Source: Acinetobacter kyonggiensis
GTDB taxonomy: Bacteria > Pseudomonadota > Gammaproteobacteria > Pseudomonadales > Moraxellaceae
NCBI RefSeq assembly: GCF_900107285.1
Contig: NZ_FNPK01000002.1
Location: 1 to 64,000, forward strand
Length of the DNA stretch: 64,000 nucleotides
Direction of reading: 5' to 3'
The position numbers were made by a program, and so were the translations under genes. How positions within the stretch are numbered: position 1 is the stretch's first letter; every line of letters begins with the position of its first letter. Positions 35,579-44,510 of the stretch are shown here, piece by piece. The notes beneath the pieces were generated by a model that worked only from the letters and a program-made list of their open reading frames with translations, did no database searches and had not been told where the DNA came from.

Positions 35579-36655
35579 ATGCTGATTAAAACAGATTTAA
35601 AATCCAATCAAGCCGCATTGCTACGCGCTAAACTCGCCACTTTCGTACTTCTATTTTTAAGTATCCCCTTTGTCATTTACTTAGTGAGCTGCTCACCAAA
35701 AACTCAGCTTGAAAAACTAACCAATGCCGCACCACAGCTCTACGATAGTCAAACCAATCAAGCCATTCCCAGCACTCAACAATTGCTCATTCCCACTGAT
35801 CAAATTCAGGATAATAAATTTCAGCCGAATAACAACCTTCCCGCACTTGAGCAGATATCAACAGAAAAACATTGGATAAGTCCAGCAGTCCCTTTCAACA
35901 ACACTACGGGTCGCTTTTACCTGCACGTTGATTTTGCAGGGCAACAACACAACCGCCAAGATCTCGAAATTACAGTACTGCCAATCTGTGAGATACAAGG
36001 CAAGTCAGCACCTTGTCGTAAAACCAATCTAAATAATCAGGGATATTTCTTTAATGTCTCAACCAATCAACAAACAGAATATCAAAGCCTAAAAGCGAAT
36101 CAATCTTGGTTATTTTACGGACATGATTTTGAAGAAAGCTACAGTATTCCCTACAATACACCATCGTTAAAATTTATAGTGAAAGCCAACATTCCTGAGG
36201 GCCTAAGCATCAACTGGTTAAGATTAAGCATTAGTGAAAATCCTATCACCTCACAACAGACCAGCATCATGTTAGGCAGCAAATATATACACTGGTTTAA
36301 ATATGCCTTGATATTTCTTCCTGTGTTAGGCTTTTTGCTGTTTCATTTCAATCAAGGTTTTGAGAGCGGTAGAGCATTAACCATTGGCTTGCTCAGCAGC
36401 TTACTTTTTACAATACATACCGCTGTTTGGGACATCAATTACATGGTGTTCGGATGCCTACTCTTATCCTTGGCGAGCATTTTATACTGCTTTGGCAATT
36501 CGCTCTATCGCCTGCTGTATTTAACAGGCTTTCTAGTTATTGCAGGGTATGCACAACAAAAATTTGGTGGCTTTAATCACGCATTTTTCACTCAAACCAC
36601 ACTGATTTTGATTATTGGTTTAGGTTTGTATTTTGCAGAATACAAAGACCAATAA
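35579..36655 (+). CDS. Hypothetical membrane protein with large periplasmic domain
   Basis: 358 residues, family not recognised. One N-terminal membrane helix (FVLLFLSIPFVIYLVSC) is followed by about 185 residues that should lie outside the inner membrane and include RFYLHVDFAGQQ and a Cys pair (LPICEIQGKSAPC). Five or so helices end the protein. The layout resembles a sensor or envelope assembly factor, but no motif supports either. Its own terminator follows. The sequence is a good case for structure prediction. Confidence 0.72.
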   Translation: MLIKTDLKSNQAALLRAKLATFVLLFLSIPFVIYLVSCSPKTQLEKLTNAAPQLYDSQTNQAIPSTQQLLIPTDQIQDNKFQPNNNLPALEQISTEKHWISPAVPFNNTTGRFYLHVDFAGQQHNRQDLEITVLPICEIQGKSAPCRKTNLNNQGYFFNVSTNQQTEYQSLKANQSWLFYGHDFEESYSIPYNTPSLKFIVKANIPEGLSINWLRLSISENPITSQQTSIMLGSKYIHWFKYALIFLPVLGFLLFHFNQGFESGRALTIGLLSSLLFTIHTAVWDINYMVFGCLLLSLASILYCFGNSLYRLLYLTGFLVIAGYAQQKFGGFNHAFFTQTTLILIIGLGLYFAEYKDQ

Positions 36656-36670
36656 GCATCGCAACCAAAA

Positions 36671-36703
36671 TAAAAAATCCCTCAGTTCAAGAGGATTTTT
36701 TAT
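36671..36703 (+). terminator. Terminator of the membrane protein gene
   Basis: Stem AAAATCC(C)TC...GAGGATTTT with one bulged C and T6. Confidence 0.7.
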
Positions 36704-36901
36704 TACTTAGATTAAAACTGAACGTGGATTACAGCGCTTCAAATCACCTTAATAACAGCCATTAATTCGGCCAAATCTAAATAATCACTCTTAATATAAA
36801 TGCCCACATTTACCATTGTCTTATTATCAATACTTAAAAATGATCGTGCAAATAGATAGAAAATAAATCTCTATTGCACCTCATCTAAGAATCTAAAAAA
36901 T

Positions 36902-36928
36902 AAAAAAGCGCATCGAAATGCGCTTTTT
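36902..36928 (-). terminator. Terminator of the DegS/AlgW-type protease gene
   Basis: Stem AAAAAGCGCAT-CGAA-ATGCGCTTTTT, perfect; strong on either strand. Confidence 0.92.
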
Positions 36929-36963
36929 CTAGTCAAATTATCTAAATAAAAATCAGATTTTTT

Positions 36964-38145
36964 TTAACGCTTCGGTAAAGGAATATACTGTGAACTATTA
37001 TTCTGCGCTTTACGCTCAGCCACAATCACATCAAGCATTAATGGTTTTTCATCTCGAATAACAGCAATTTTGATACTGCTATTTGGAGCCTGTAAAGCCA
37101 CATAGTTAATCAGGTGAGAAGCTGAAGTAATCGGCTCACCATTAACCTGAATAATCTTATCGCCTTTTTTAATTCCTGCGTTTGCCGCTGGCCCTTTAGG
37201 CAGTACATCTGCCACCACAACACCTGCTTGCTTAGGTTCAAGAAAATTTTCTTGCTGTACAGGCATCAGGCTAATCCCTAACCAACCCCGAACCACACGA
37301 CCATCTTTTAAAATTGAATTCAATACTTGCTGACAAACTTTAGCAGGAATTGCGAAGCCAATACCCAATGAACCACCTGATTGAGAAAATATGGCCGTAT
37401 TTACCCCAATCAAATTACCCGCGACATCAGTCAATGCACCACCAGAGTTACCCGGATTAATTGCAGCATCTGTTTGAATAAAGTCTTCATAGGTATTAAT
37501 CCCCAAATCTGAACGATTGGTTGCAGAGATAATCCCTTGCGTTACTGTTTGCCCAACACCAAATGGGTTACCAATCGCAAGGACAACATCTCCAACCTCA
37601 TTACCACTCAATTTAAAAGGCAAAACAGGCAGCTTATCTAATTCAATTTTAATTACAGCAAGATCAGAATCTGGATCAGTACCAATAATTTTTGCAAGTG
37701 CACGACGACCATCATTTAACCCCACCACAATCTGATCTGCTTGCGCAATCACATGATTATTGGTCAAAATATAGCCATCAGAACGAACGATAACACCTGA
37801 ACCTAAACTGTTTTCATTTTGTTCTTGACCCAGTTGATCTGGAATTTGATCACCAAAAAATTCACGAAAAGCAGGATCATTTAATAAAGGATGTTCGGCT
37901 TTGTTTACTTTTTGTGTGGTAAAAATATTCACTACTGCCGGAGCTGCAACTTTGACAGCGGCACTATAAGAATCAACCCCACCCGTTTTGGTCGTATTGA
38001 CCAAAGACTCCACTTTCTCTGCTGGCATTTTTACACCATCAGCGGCAATAGGCGCTTTAGGTTTCTGATATTGTTGCCATGAAAGAAAACCGAGAGTCAC
38101 TAGAATGAGTAAAACCCAAGGTAACCATGAAAATGTGCGACGCAC
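36964..38145 (-). CDS. Membrane-anchored HtrA-type serine protease (DegS/AlgW-like)
   Basis: 393 residues. An N-terminal helix (WLPWVLLILVTLGFLSW) anchors it in the inner membrane with the rest in the periplasm. The trypsin-like triad is His131 (TNNHVI), Asp161 (DSDLAV) and Ser234 (GNSGGA). A single PDZ domain follows (GVVVADVLPKGPAANAG, KIIQVNGEPI). One anchor plus one PDZ is the DegS/AlgW layout, where it cuts an anti-sigma factor under envelope stress; DegP and DegQ have two PDZ domains. Whether Acinetobacter uses it in the same pathway is inference. Confidence 0.92.
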   Translation of the reverse strand: MRRTFSWLPWVLLILVTLGFLSWQQYQKPKAPIAADGVKMPAEKVESLVNTTKTGGVDSYSAAVKVAAPAVVNIFTTQKVNKAEHPLLNDPAFREFFGDQIPDQLGQEQNENSLGSGVIVRSDGYILTNNHVIAQADQIVVGLNDGRRALAKIIGTDPDSDLAVIKIELDKLPVLPFKLSGNEVGDVVLAIGNPFGVGQTVTQGIISATNRSDLGINTYEDFIQTDAAINPGNSGGALTDVAGNLIGVNTAIFSQSGGSLGIGFAIPAKVCQQVLNSILKDGRVVRGWLGISLMPVQQENFLEPKQAGVVVADVLPKGPAANAGIKKGDKIIQVNGEPITSASHLINYVALQAPNSSIKIAVIRDEKPLMLDVIVAERKAQNNSSQYIPLPKR

Positions 38146-38316
38146 TTTAATTTCCTCTAATAAATATTTTAATTCGTTGATGACTAAGTAATTTATGAAT
38201 CATTGTAAGATGAAATACATCAAGAAACATAAAATAGTACAAGAGTTTTGTCATGCTTTAGTTACAATTTAAAATATGTGTTGTTGATGTTAAATATTTA
38301 GACTTTTGAGAAATTT

Positions 38317-39075
38317 ATGGCAAAACTTAATGAAATTATTCAGTGGTGCAATCAAACCCTGAAATCACATGAATTTAAAGACTATGCACCAAATGGTTTA
38401 CAAATTGAAGGTAAACAAGATGTAAATAAAATTTTGTGTGCGGTCACTGCATCACAAGATGCCATTGATGCAGCGATTGAACAAGGTGCTGACCTACTCC
38501 TAGTGCATCATGGTTATTTTTGGAAAGGTGAACCCTACCCTATCACAGGAATGCGTGGTAAACGTATTAAGAGCCTCATTCAGCATGATATCTCCCTTGT
38601 AGGCTACCATTTACCGCTCGATTCGCACCCAAGCCTTGGCAATAATGCAGCCCTCGCGGAAATTTTAGGTTTACGCGATATCGAACCCCTAGACTCCAAT
38701 GAACGCTACCCGATTGGTAATATTGGTTACTTAAACCAACCCATGTCTGCGGCAGCATTTAAACAATATTGCACTGATCGTTTAGGTTTTAACACCATCC
38801 ACTTACCTGCTGAAAAAAGAAGCATCCAAAAAGTGGCATATTGTACTGGCGCTGCACAAGACTTTATCAGCAAAGCGGCTGAACGTGACTGTGATGCCTA
38901 TATTTCTGGGGAAGTCAGCGAGCGTACTTATTATGAAGCACGCGAATTAAACGTAAATTACTACGCCTGCGGTCATCATGCAACTGAGCGTTATGGTGTT
39001 CAGCGCCTCGCTAAAGCTATTTCAGAACAGTTCAATATTGAGTATAGTTATTTCGAATTAAACAATCCGATTTAA
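38317..39075 (+). CDS. Nif3-like dinuclear metal centre protein (YbgI family)
   Basis: 252 residues, the usual size of the YbgI/Nif3 family. N-terminal DYAPNGLQIEG, the metal-binding LLLVHHGYFWKG with two His, then LPLDSHPSLGNN, and the C-terminal GHHATERYGVQ are all conserved. The hexameric toroid binds two metal ions. Annotated elsewhere as GTP cyclohydrolase 1 type 2; the true substrate is not settled. Confidence 0.93.
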   Translation: MAKLNEIIQWCNQTLKSHEFKDYAPNGLQIEGKQDVNKILCAVTASQDAIDAAIEQGADLLLVHHGYFWKGEPYPITGMRGKRIKSLIQHDISLVGYHLPLDSHPSLGNNAALAEILGLRDIEPLDSNERYPIGNIGYLNQPMSAAAFKQYCTDRLGFNTIHLPAEKRSIQKVAYCTGAAQDFISKAAERDCDAYISGEVSERTYYEARELNVNYYACGHHATERYGVQRLAKAISEQFNIEYSYFELNNPI

Positions 39076-39232
39076 TTTTAAAATCGCTTGTGTTTGGCAT
39101 TTTTCTTTATACATATAAATTCAGGCTTTATTCTGTATTGTTATTTATAAGCAATGCGCAATTTTCCCTAAGAATCTATTACAATAAAGCCACTTAATGT
39201 CAAAACCCAGCAAAATGCAAGGAATTGAAAAC

Positions 39233-39859
39233 ATGACAACGATTACTTTACCGGCACTTCCATACGGTTATGAAGATCTTGCTCCACACATCAGCAAAGA
39301 AACTTTAGAATACCATCACGACAAACATCACAACACTTACGTTGTGAACTTGAATAACCTGATCAAAGGTACTGACCTTGAAGGTAAAACTTTAGAAGAA
39401 ATCATTACAGCGACTGCTGGTGATGCAACTAAAGCGGGTGTATTCAATAACTCGGCTCAAGTTTGGAACCATACATTCTACTGGAACTGTATGGCTAAAA
39501 ATGGTGGTGGTAAAGCAACTGGCGCTTTGGCTGCTAAAATTGATGAAGCTTTCGGTTCTTTTGAAAAATTTGCTGAAGAATTTGCTGCGGCTGCAACAAC
39601 TCAATTCGGTTCAGGTTGGGCTTGGTTAGTTGCTGATAAAGTAAATGGCAACCTTTCTATCCTTAAAACATCAAATGCAGACACTCCACTTGCTCACGGT
39701 CAAGTTGCAGTACTCACAATTGACGTTTGGGAACATGCTTACTACATCGATTTCCGTAATGCACGTCCTGTTTATATCAAAACTTTCCTTGATAGCCTAG
39801 TAAACTGGGATTATGCAAATGCTAAATATGCTGGTCAAGCTGCTGGCGTAGAAAAATAA
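39233..39859 (+). CDS. sodB: Superoxide dismutase, iron type
   Basis: Cytoplasmic dismutation of superoxide. 208 residues from ATG at 39233, with AAGGA nine bases upstream; the frame is open to 39197 but that part is not family-like. Metal ligands lie in YHHDKHHNTYV (His), WNHTFYW (His) and VLTIDVWEHAYYID (Asp, His). Fe rather than Mn use is inferred from similarity to SodB. Monocistronic with a strong terminator. Confidence 0.96.
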   Translation: MTTITLPALPYGYEDLAPHISKETLEYHHDKHHNTYVVNLNNLIKGTDLEGKTLEEIITATAGDATKAGVFNNSAQVWNHTFYWNCMAKNGGGKATGALAAKIDEAFGSFEKFAEEFAAAATTQFGSGWAWLVADKVNGNLSILKTSNADTPLAHGQVAVLTIDVWEHAYYIDFRNARPVYIKTFLDSLVNWDYANAKYAGQAAGVEK

Positions 39860-39875
39860 TTTATTATTTTTGCAT

Positions 39876-39907
39876 AAAAAACCACCCATTATGGGTGGTT
39901 TTTTTAT
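39876..39907 (+). terminator. Terminator of sodB
   Basis: Stem AACCACCCAT-TATGGGTGGTT with T7. Confidence 0.92.
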
Positions 39908-40005
39908 TTTTAAGACATTTCTGCATAATTATAAGGCAAATGATTCATTTCTTTATCTTTACATGTTGACGAGCCAGACTTTCATCCCTAAAATGCGCAT
40001 CAGAT

Positions 40006-40081
40006 TCTCCAATAGCTCAGTCGGTAGAGCGACGGACTGTTAATCCGCAGGTCCCTGGTTCGAGCCCAGGTTGGAGAGCCA
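40006..40081 (+). tRNA. tRNA-Asn(GTT), copy 2
   Basis: Identical to copy 1 in all 76 bases. Promoter TTGACG (39966-39971), 17 bases, TAAAAT (39989-39994). Five bases separate it from copy 3, so both are one transcript. Confidence 0.97.
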
Positions 40082-40086
40082 TCTAT

Positions 40087-40162
40087 TCTTCCATAGCTCA
40101 GTTGGTAGAGCGACGGACTGTTAATCCGCAGGTCCCTGGTTCGAGCCCAGGTGGAAGAGCCA
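40087..40162 (+). tRNA. tRNA-Asn(GTT), copy 3 (variant acceptor and D-loop)
   Basis: Same body and anticodon GTT, but acceptor TCTTCCA/TGGAAGA and D-loop CAGTTGG instead of CAGTCGG. The paired acceptor changes are compensatory, so it should fold normally. Encoded CCA. Confidence 0.96.
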
Positions 40163-40168
40163 GATTCT

Positions 40169-40203
40169 AAAAAGCCCACTCATAATGAAGTGGGCTTTTT
40201 TTA
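40169..40203 (+). terminator. Terminator of the tRNA-Asn pair
   Basis: Stem AAAAGCCCACT...AGTGGGCTTTT with T7. Confidence 0.9.
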
Positions 40204-40386
40204 TATCCGTATTTATGAGCTATTCAATAAATAATATCCACGCGCTCAACTTATCAAAACATAAGCATCAAAAGCACCAAATTTGACCAGAATGATGATA
40301 AAAAAAGCAGTTAAATCAACATTTAGCTTTTTTTATCAAAACTAACTTGACCAAAGCACTTTAGGTCAATAGAATCCGTTTCAGAT

Positions 40387-40462
40387 TCTCCAATAGCTCA
40401 GTCGGTAGAGCGACGGACTGTTAATCCGCAGGTCCCTGGTTCGAGCCCAGGTTGGAGAGCCA
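40387..40462 (+). tRNA. tRNA-Asn(GTT), copy 4
   Basis: Identical to copies 1 and 2. Promoter TTGACC (40347-40352), 17 bases, TAGAAT (40370-40375); terminator follows. Confidence 0.97.
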
Positions 40463-40469
40463 AAATTCT

Positions 40470-40498
40470 AAAAACCCACTCTTTTGAGTGGGTTTTTT
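40470..40498 (+). terminator. Terminator of tRNA-Asn copy 4
   Basis: Stem AAAACCCACTC-TTTT-GAGTGGGTTTT with T6. Confidence 0.92.
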
Positions 40499-40523
40499 CT
40501 TATCTCATTGAAAGACAAATATT

Positions 40524-40994
40524 GTGGTTAATTTAAGCCAAATTACATTTTTAATTATTGGGTGTATCGCAAGCCTTGCCATACTCATCATCATCAATCT
40601 TGAAAAAATTAAATTTAAACGTGACACTCAAATTAGCAGTACTAAAAAAGAATATTACGCTAAGCCTGTCATTAGTAATTTTGAAATTAAAATGTTTGAA
40701 CGCTTAAAAAAAGCTTGCCCAGAGCATCATGTTTTAGCACAGGTCGCCTTTAGTGCATTAATGACCAGTAACTACATGGCAACACGGAATAAATTTAATC
40801 GGAAAGTAACTGATTTTGTCATCTTAAACCACCATCTTGATGTGGTGTGTATTATCGAATTAGATGATCCAAGTCATGTGGGCAAAGAAAATGAAGATGC
40901 AAAACGTGATGCAATGCTACAAGAAGCTGGCTACACCGTAATCAGATACACCAGTATCCCCACTGTTCGCCAACTTCAAAAAGATATTCATTAA
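40524..40994 (+). CDS. DUF2726 domain protein, membrane-anchored
   Basis: 156 residues. One N-terminal helix (ITFLIIGCIASLAILIII) is followed by a cytoplasmic DUF2726 domain: KFNRKVTDFVILN, then VVCIIELDDPSHVGKENEDAKRDAML, then AGYTVIRYT. The D...(I)ELDD layout resembles a restriction-endonuclease-like fold, and DUF2726 is sometimes linked to nucleases; activity is unproven. The start is GTG at 40524 with a weak ribosome site. It is convergent with the second lipase-like gene. Confidence 0.82.
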   Translation: MVNLSQITFLIIGCIASLAILIIINLEKIKFKRDTQISSTKKEYYAKPVISNFEIKMFERLKKACPEHHVLAQVAFSALMTSNYMATRNKFNRKVTDFVILNHHLDVVCIIELDDPSHVGKENEDAKRDAMLQEAGYTVIRYTSIPTVRQLQKDIH

Positions 40995-41018
40995 AAAAGG
41001 AGCCGAAGCTCCTTTTTA
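40993..41018. terminator. Bidirectional terminator
   Basis: Stem AAAAAGGAGC-CGAA-GCTCCTTTTT between convergent genes. Confidence 0.92.
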
Positions 41019-41025
41019 ATAAAAT

Positions 41026-42324
41026 TTATTGTGCCGGCATATATTGCTGAATAAATGCGACTAAATCAGCATTTTTTTCAACAATCGCTTGAGTATGACT
41101 TGCATCAACAACAGGTAAAAATTTCACGTTTGTACCTTGTGCTAACATCGCTTTGTACATTGCCTCAGTTACAGGATATGGAACACTCATATCTTGAGTG
41201 CCCTGAATAATCAAAATTGGTTTATCAATTTTCACTGTTGCAGGTTGGCTATCCTTTAAAAATTTCTGTATTTGAGCACTTGCATAAAACTTATCCTTAT
41301 TCAAACCAGGATAATCTAATAAACCCTTAGTTGGATTCTCCGTCAGGAATGCCACAATGTCTTGAGTAAATTTATATCGCAAACTATCTTCAGGATGGTT
41401 AGTTGGATCAGAACTACTTAAACATAATCCATTGTCACCTGTTGTTCCTTCTGCCAGTGCCGCAATATTTTGTGAACGTACATCGTTAAAAATTTCGCGA
41501 TAATCAAAACGAGGGTCAGAAGCTTTAATCCCGACAGCAGCAAATGCAGCATAGCTTAATAGCGTTGCATAGGCTCCAATTGAACCCTTCTCTACACGAT
41601 AAGCCAATGAAACACCAGCAGCCAATTCTTTATTCTCAGCATCTAACAAAGCAGCTGGTGCTACGTTAAATATAATTTTATCCAAACTTGATGCTGGTGC
41701 CCCTGCTACTGCACCTTTATAGTTTAAGTCTGTATTCGCATATTGTGCTGTTCCTAATGATGCTTGCCCACCTTGTGATTGACCAGCAGACATCCATTGT
41801 TTATTCAAAGTATTACCATAATGATCTTGTGCCGCTTTCACCGCTGCTATCGCTGATTTAGCTTCACTTTCAAGATGTAAATACGGATGAATACCAGCAG
41901 TACCCATTCCCTCATAATCAGGCGCAATAATGACATAACCAGCAGCTAAAAGACTTTTGGCTAAAGGATCTTTAAAATTAGTACCTAAAATATTATTTGT
42001 TGGCGCACAACCATCTGCAACACCTAGTGTTCCATGCTCCCATACTACAACTCGATAACCATCTTTCGGTTGTGTAATAGTAGGAAATAAGACCATCGCA
42101 GTTGCTTTTGCAGTCTTACCTTGTACATTCACCATGTTATAAGTCATAACTTTGATAGATGCCGCTTCTTGCAAACTTTTATCAAATACGTAATTTTTTT
42201 CAGAAATAAACGTCTGAGTTGGTGTTACTCCAACGTAATCATCACTACCATCATTACACGCTGTTAAAAAGAAAATTGCAGAACAACTGATGGCCAATAA
42301 TGATCGTTTAAGTACATACTTCAT
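41026..42324 (-). CDS. Secreted alpha/beta hydrolase (lipase-like) lipoprotein, paralogue B
   Basis: 432 residues. The lipobox FLTAC gives lipidated Cys23. The catalytic Ser183 sits in GQSQGG, with Gln where paralogue A (13212-14450) has His. The Asp is in GTQDMSVP and the His in DASHTQAI. Shared blocks with A include VVWxHGTxGVAD-x-CAP, AGYVxxAPDYEGxG and YKG-x7-APAS. B has extra length between the nucleophile and the Asp. It is probably an outer-membrane or surface esterase of unknown substrate. Confidence 0.85.
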   Translation of the reverse strand: MKYVLKRSLLAISCSAIFFLTACNDGSDDYVGVTPTQTFISEKNYVFDKSLQEAASIKVMTYNMVNVQGKTAKATAMVLFPTITQPKDGYRVVVWEHGTLGVADGCAPTNNILGTNFKDPLAKSLLAAGYVIIAPDYEGMGTAGIHPYLHLESEAKSAIAAVKAAQDHYGNTLNKQWMSAGQSQGGQASLGTAQYANTDLNYKGAVAGAPASSLDKIIFNVAPAALLDAENKELAAGVSLAYRVEKGSIGAYATLLSYAAFAAVGIKASDPRFDYREIFNDVRSQNIAALAEGTTGDNGLCLSSSDPTNHPEDSLRYKFTQDIVAFLTENPTKGLLDYPGLNKDKFYASAQIQKFLKDSQPATVKIDKPILIIQGTQDMSVPYPVTEAMYKAMLAQGTNVKFLPVVDASHTQAIVEKNADLVAFIQQYMPAQ

Positions 42325-42556
42325 TTCAACATCCTATTTTTGTTAGTTTTATGCTCTCTCCTTGAGAGCCATGTAATAAAAACACAATTCAACATATAAG
42401 GCTATATTGAAGCTAAGTTATTAAATTAAAATATTTTTATTTAATACTTTCCATTCTGTGAATAGTTACAGATATTAAGAAAATTGATTGATGAATTGCT
42501 CATTTTAATTCGCAAGATGCTCTAACGCTAAGACAATTTCAAAAATATAAAAGAAT

Positions 42557-42585
42557 AAAAAAAGCATCTGACTAGGATGCTTTTT
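42557..42585 (-). terminator. Terminator of ubiCA
   Basis: Stem AAAAAGCATC-TGACTAG-GATGCTTTTT, with a T-run on the minus strand. Confidence 0.88.
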
Positions 42586-42600
42586 ACCAAAGATTAAAAT

Positions 42601-43479
42601 TTATAGAAATGAAACAAATATACCTAAAAAAATAATTACACCAATCCAACGGTTATGACGGAATGCCCAAAAACAACATTGCGGATCTCGGTCATTGGTT
42701 TTTATCCATTGGTAGATAAAATCAGCAATCGCCACAAATAAGGCAATTAACCCATAAGGAAATAATAAATTTTCTAAATACAATGCACAACCAATCAATA
42801 ACACACTCACCGCTTGTAACATTGAAATAATTTCAATGTCATATCGACCAAATAAAATCGCTGTAGATTTCACACCAATTTTTAAATCATATTCACGGTC
42901 AGTAATAGCATATTGAGTGTCATAAGCCACAGTCCACGCCAAATTACCAAAATAGAGTAACCAACAGGTTAAATCTAGGGGCTTGCCCATGGCCGTAAAT
43001 GACATCGGAATTCCCCAAGAAAAGGCCATACCCAATACCACTTGTGGCAAATGCGTATAACGCTTCATAAATGGGTAAATAAATGCAAGTAATAAGCCGC
43101 CCAGAGCACAATAAAATGTTGCGATAGGTAGAAAAAATAAGGTACAAGCACTTGCTGCAATTAATGCTATAAATACCCAGACAGCCTCTTTAGCTGAAAT
43201 AACCCCTGTCGCCAATGGACGATTTTTAGTTCTTTCTACTTGCCCATCTACTTTACGATCAGCAAAATCATTAATAGCACAACCAGCAGCGCGCATGAAG
43301 ATAGTACCCAATACCATCGCAATCAATATGGTGAGATTTGGAATCCCTTCTGCCGCAATCCATAATGCCCACATGGTTGGCCAAAAAACCAATTCCGTTC
43401 CAATCGGCTTATCAAAACGACATAAATAATAATATGCTGCTAAACGCTCACGCCATGTAGTTTGTTGCGCAATGTCCAT
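42601..43479 (-). CDS. ubiA: 4-hydroxybenzoate polyprenyltransferase
   Basis: Attaches the polyprenyl tail to 4-hydroxybenzoate in ubiquinone synthesis, in the inner membrane. 292 residues with about eight helices. The two Asp-rich motifs that bind the prenyl diphosphate are NDFADRKVD and DREYD. It follows ubiC by 33 bases; the pair forms an operon in which UbiC supplies the substrate. Confidence 0.95.
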   Translation of the reverse strand: MDIAQQTTWRERLAAYYYLCRFDKPIGTELVFWPTMWALWIAAEGIPNLTILIAMVLGTIFMRAAGCAINDFADRKVDGQVERTKNRPLATGVISAKEAVWVFIALIAASACTLFFLPIATFYCALGGLLLAFIYPFMKRYTHLPQVVLGMAFSWGIPMSFTAMGKPLDLTCWLLYFGNLAWTVAYDTQYAITDREYDLKIGVKSTAILFGRYDIEIISMLQAVSVLLIGCALYLENLLFPYGLIALFVAIADFIYQWIKTNDRDPQCCFWAFRHNRWIGVIIFLGIFVSFL

Positions 43480-43512
43480 GACTATCCTTAACTTACGTTA
43501 CTGTTTAATATT

Positions 43513-44013
43513 TTACTCTGAAAGATTTTGCTGAATAAATTGCTCAAATGCAGACAAAAAAGTTTCTTGAACAATAAATTTACAACCATGCCAAGTATAG
43601 CAACTTTGCCGCGTCCAACCATCTTCAAGCAGAATGACACGACGTTGACACTGCGGATTAGTGCGTTGAAATAGGAACCATCCTATGGGCTTTTTACCAA
43701 TATGCTGAAATATCCGTGCTTTTGCTTGCAGACTTAAAATAGGAAAGATACTTTTTGCTTTGACCCAAGGCTGTGCTTCAGAGCCATAGAGATAGCTTTC
43801 ACGTACCCATGACGTATGCCAATGTGGCATTTGCATCCATTGTGCATCGCTAAAATTAAGACGTTTAAAATGTTCTTTAATAGGTTTAACCCTAAACTCA
43901 CCATCCGCTAAATCTGTAAGCTGTTGTGTTAACGAACCTGATGCATATAACCATGTTTTTAATTCAGGAGAAAGTTGTGCATTCTGTACGTTACATGCCT
44001 GCTTATTTCGCAT
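43513..44013 (-). CDS. ubiC: Chorismate lyase
   Basis: Converts chorismate to 4-hydroxybenzoate and pyruvate. 166 residues. The conserved WVRESYLYG carries the Arg and Glu of the active site, and IGWFLFQRTNPQCQRR the later conserved block. The ubiC sequence is poorly conserved overall, but the position directly before ubiA supports the call. Confidence 0.9.
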   Translation of the reverse strand: MRNKQACNVQNAQLSPELKTWLYASGSLTQQLTDLADGEFRVKPIKEHFKRLNFSDAQWMQMPHWHTSWVRESYLYGSEAQPWVKAKSIFPILSLQAKARIFQHIGKKPIGWFLFQRTNPQCQRRVILLEDGWTRQSCYTWHGCKFIVQETFLSAFEQFIQQNLSE

Positions 44014-44143
44014 ATACCCACTACTCTTTGAAGATGATTTTTTTGAATATCATTTACTGTAACTGAATTGATTCATGCTTTTGTCACGGCTTCGCCTAAA
44101 TACACCCTGTTGCATTTATCCAAAGCGACAAAATACCAAAGCA

Positions 44144-44419
44144 TCAGCACTTATCCGTTTTTGCAATCACTTCAAATTTACCACTGGCCGTTTTGTGTAA
44201 AATCAAACCCTCAGAACTTAGAAAAAAATGTTCAGGATAAGCATAATCTAAAGCCAATGCTGGATTTTTCAAACCAATGAATTCAGCCTGCTTATACCCT
44301 TCAGTTGTACGCCCAAGCTCCAAGTAAATGACCGTGGAAAAATTCATTTTAAAACCTTTACTATGATCTTTAACATCAACCCAAGGATAAAAGCTGGTTT
44401 CTTTTTTACGTTGTGCCAT
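44144..44419 (-). CDS. Hypothetical small protein
   Basis: 91 residues, family not recognised. It starts MAQRKKETSFYPWVDVKD; its middle (FSTVIYLELGRTTEG) suggests a small beta-rich soluble protein. No strong ribosome site is seen. It lies 130 bases before ubiC on the same strand and just after glnA, whose terminator separates the two. Confidence 0.6.
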   Translation of the reverse strand: MAQRKKETSFYPWVDVKDHSKGFKMNFSTVIYLELGRTTEGYKQAEFIGLKNPALALDYAYPEHFFLSSEGLILHKTASGKFEVIAKTDKC

Positions 44420-44456
44420 AAGTTTTCATAAAATCTTCTAATTCAAAAGCAATGAT

Positions 44457-44490
44457 ACAAAAAAACCCGCTACATGAGCGGGTTTCTTTT
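44457..44490 (-). terminator. Terminator of glnA
   Basis: Stem AAACCCGCT-ACATG-AGCGGGTTT, with T7 on the minus strand. Confidence 0.9.
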
Positions 44491-44510
44491 TGCTTAAATT
44501 CGCGTACGAA

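Noticed and set aside
35412..40462. tRNA-Asn repeats as attachment sites of an integrated island
   Set aside because: No integrase, phage or plasmid gene lies between or beside the copies, and each copy has its own promoter and terminator. The genes between them are ordinary chromosomal ones.
40006..40462. Repeated 76-base units as a CRISPR-like array
   Set aside because: The units are complete tRNA genes; there are no spacers of even length and no cas genes in the window.
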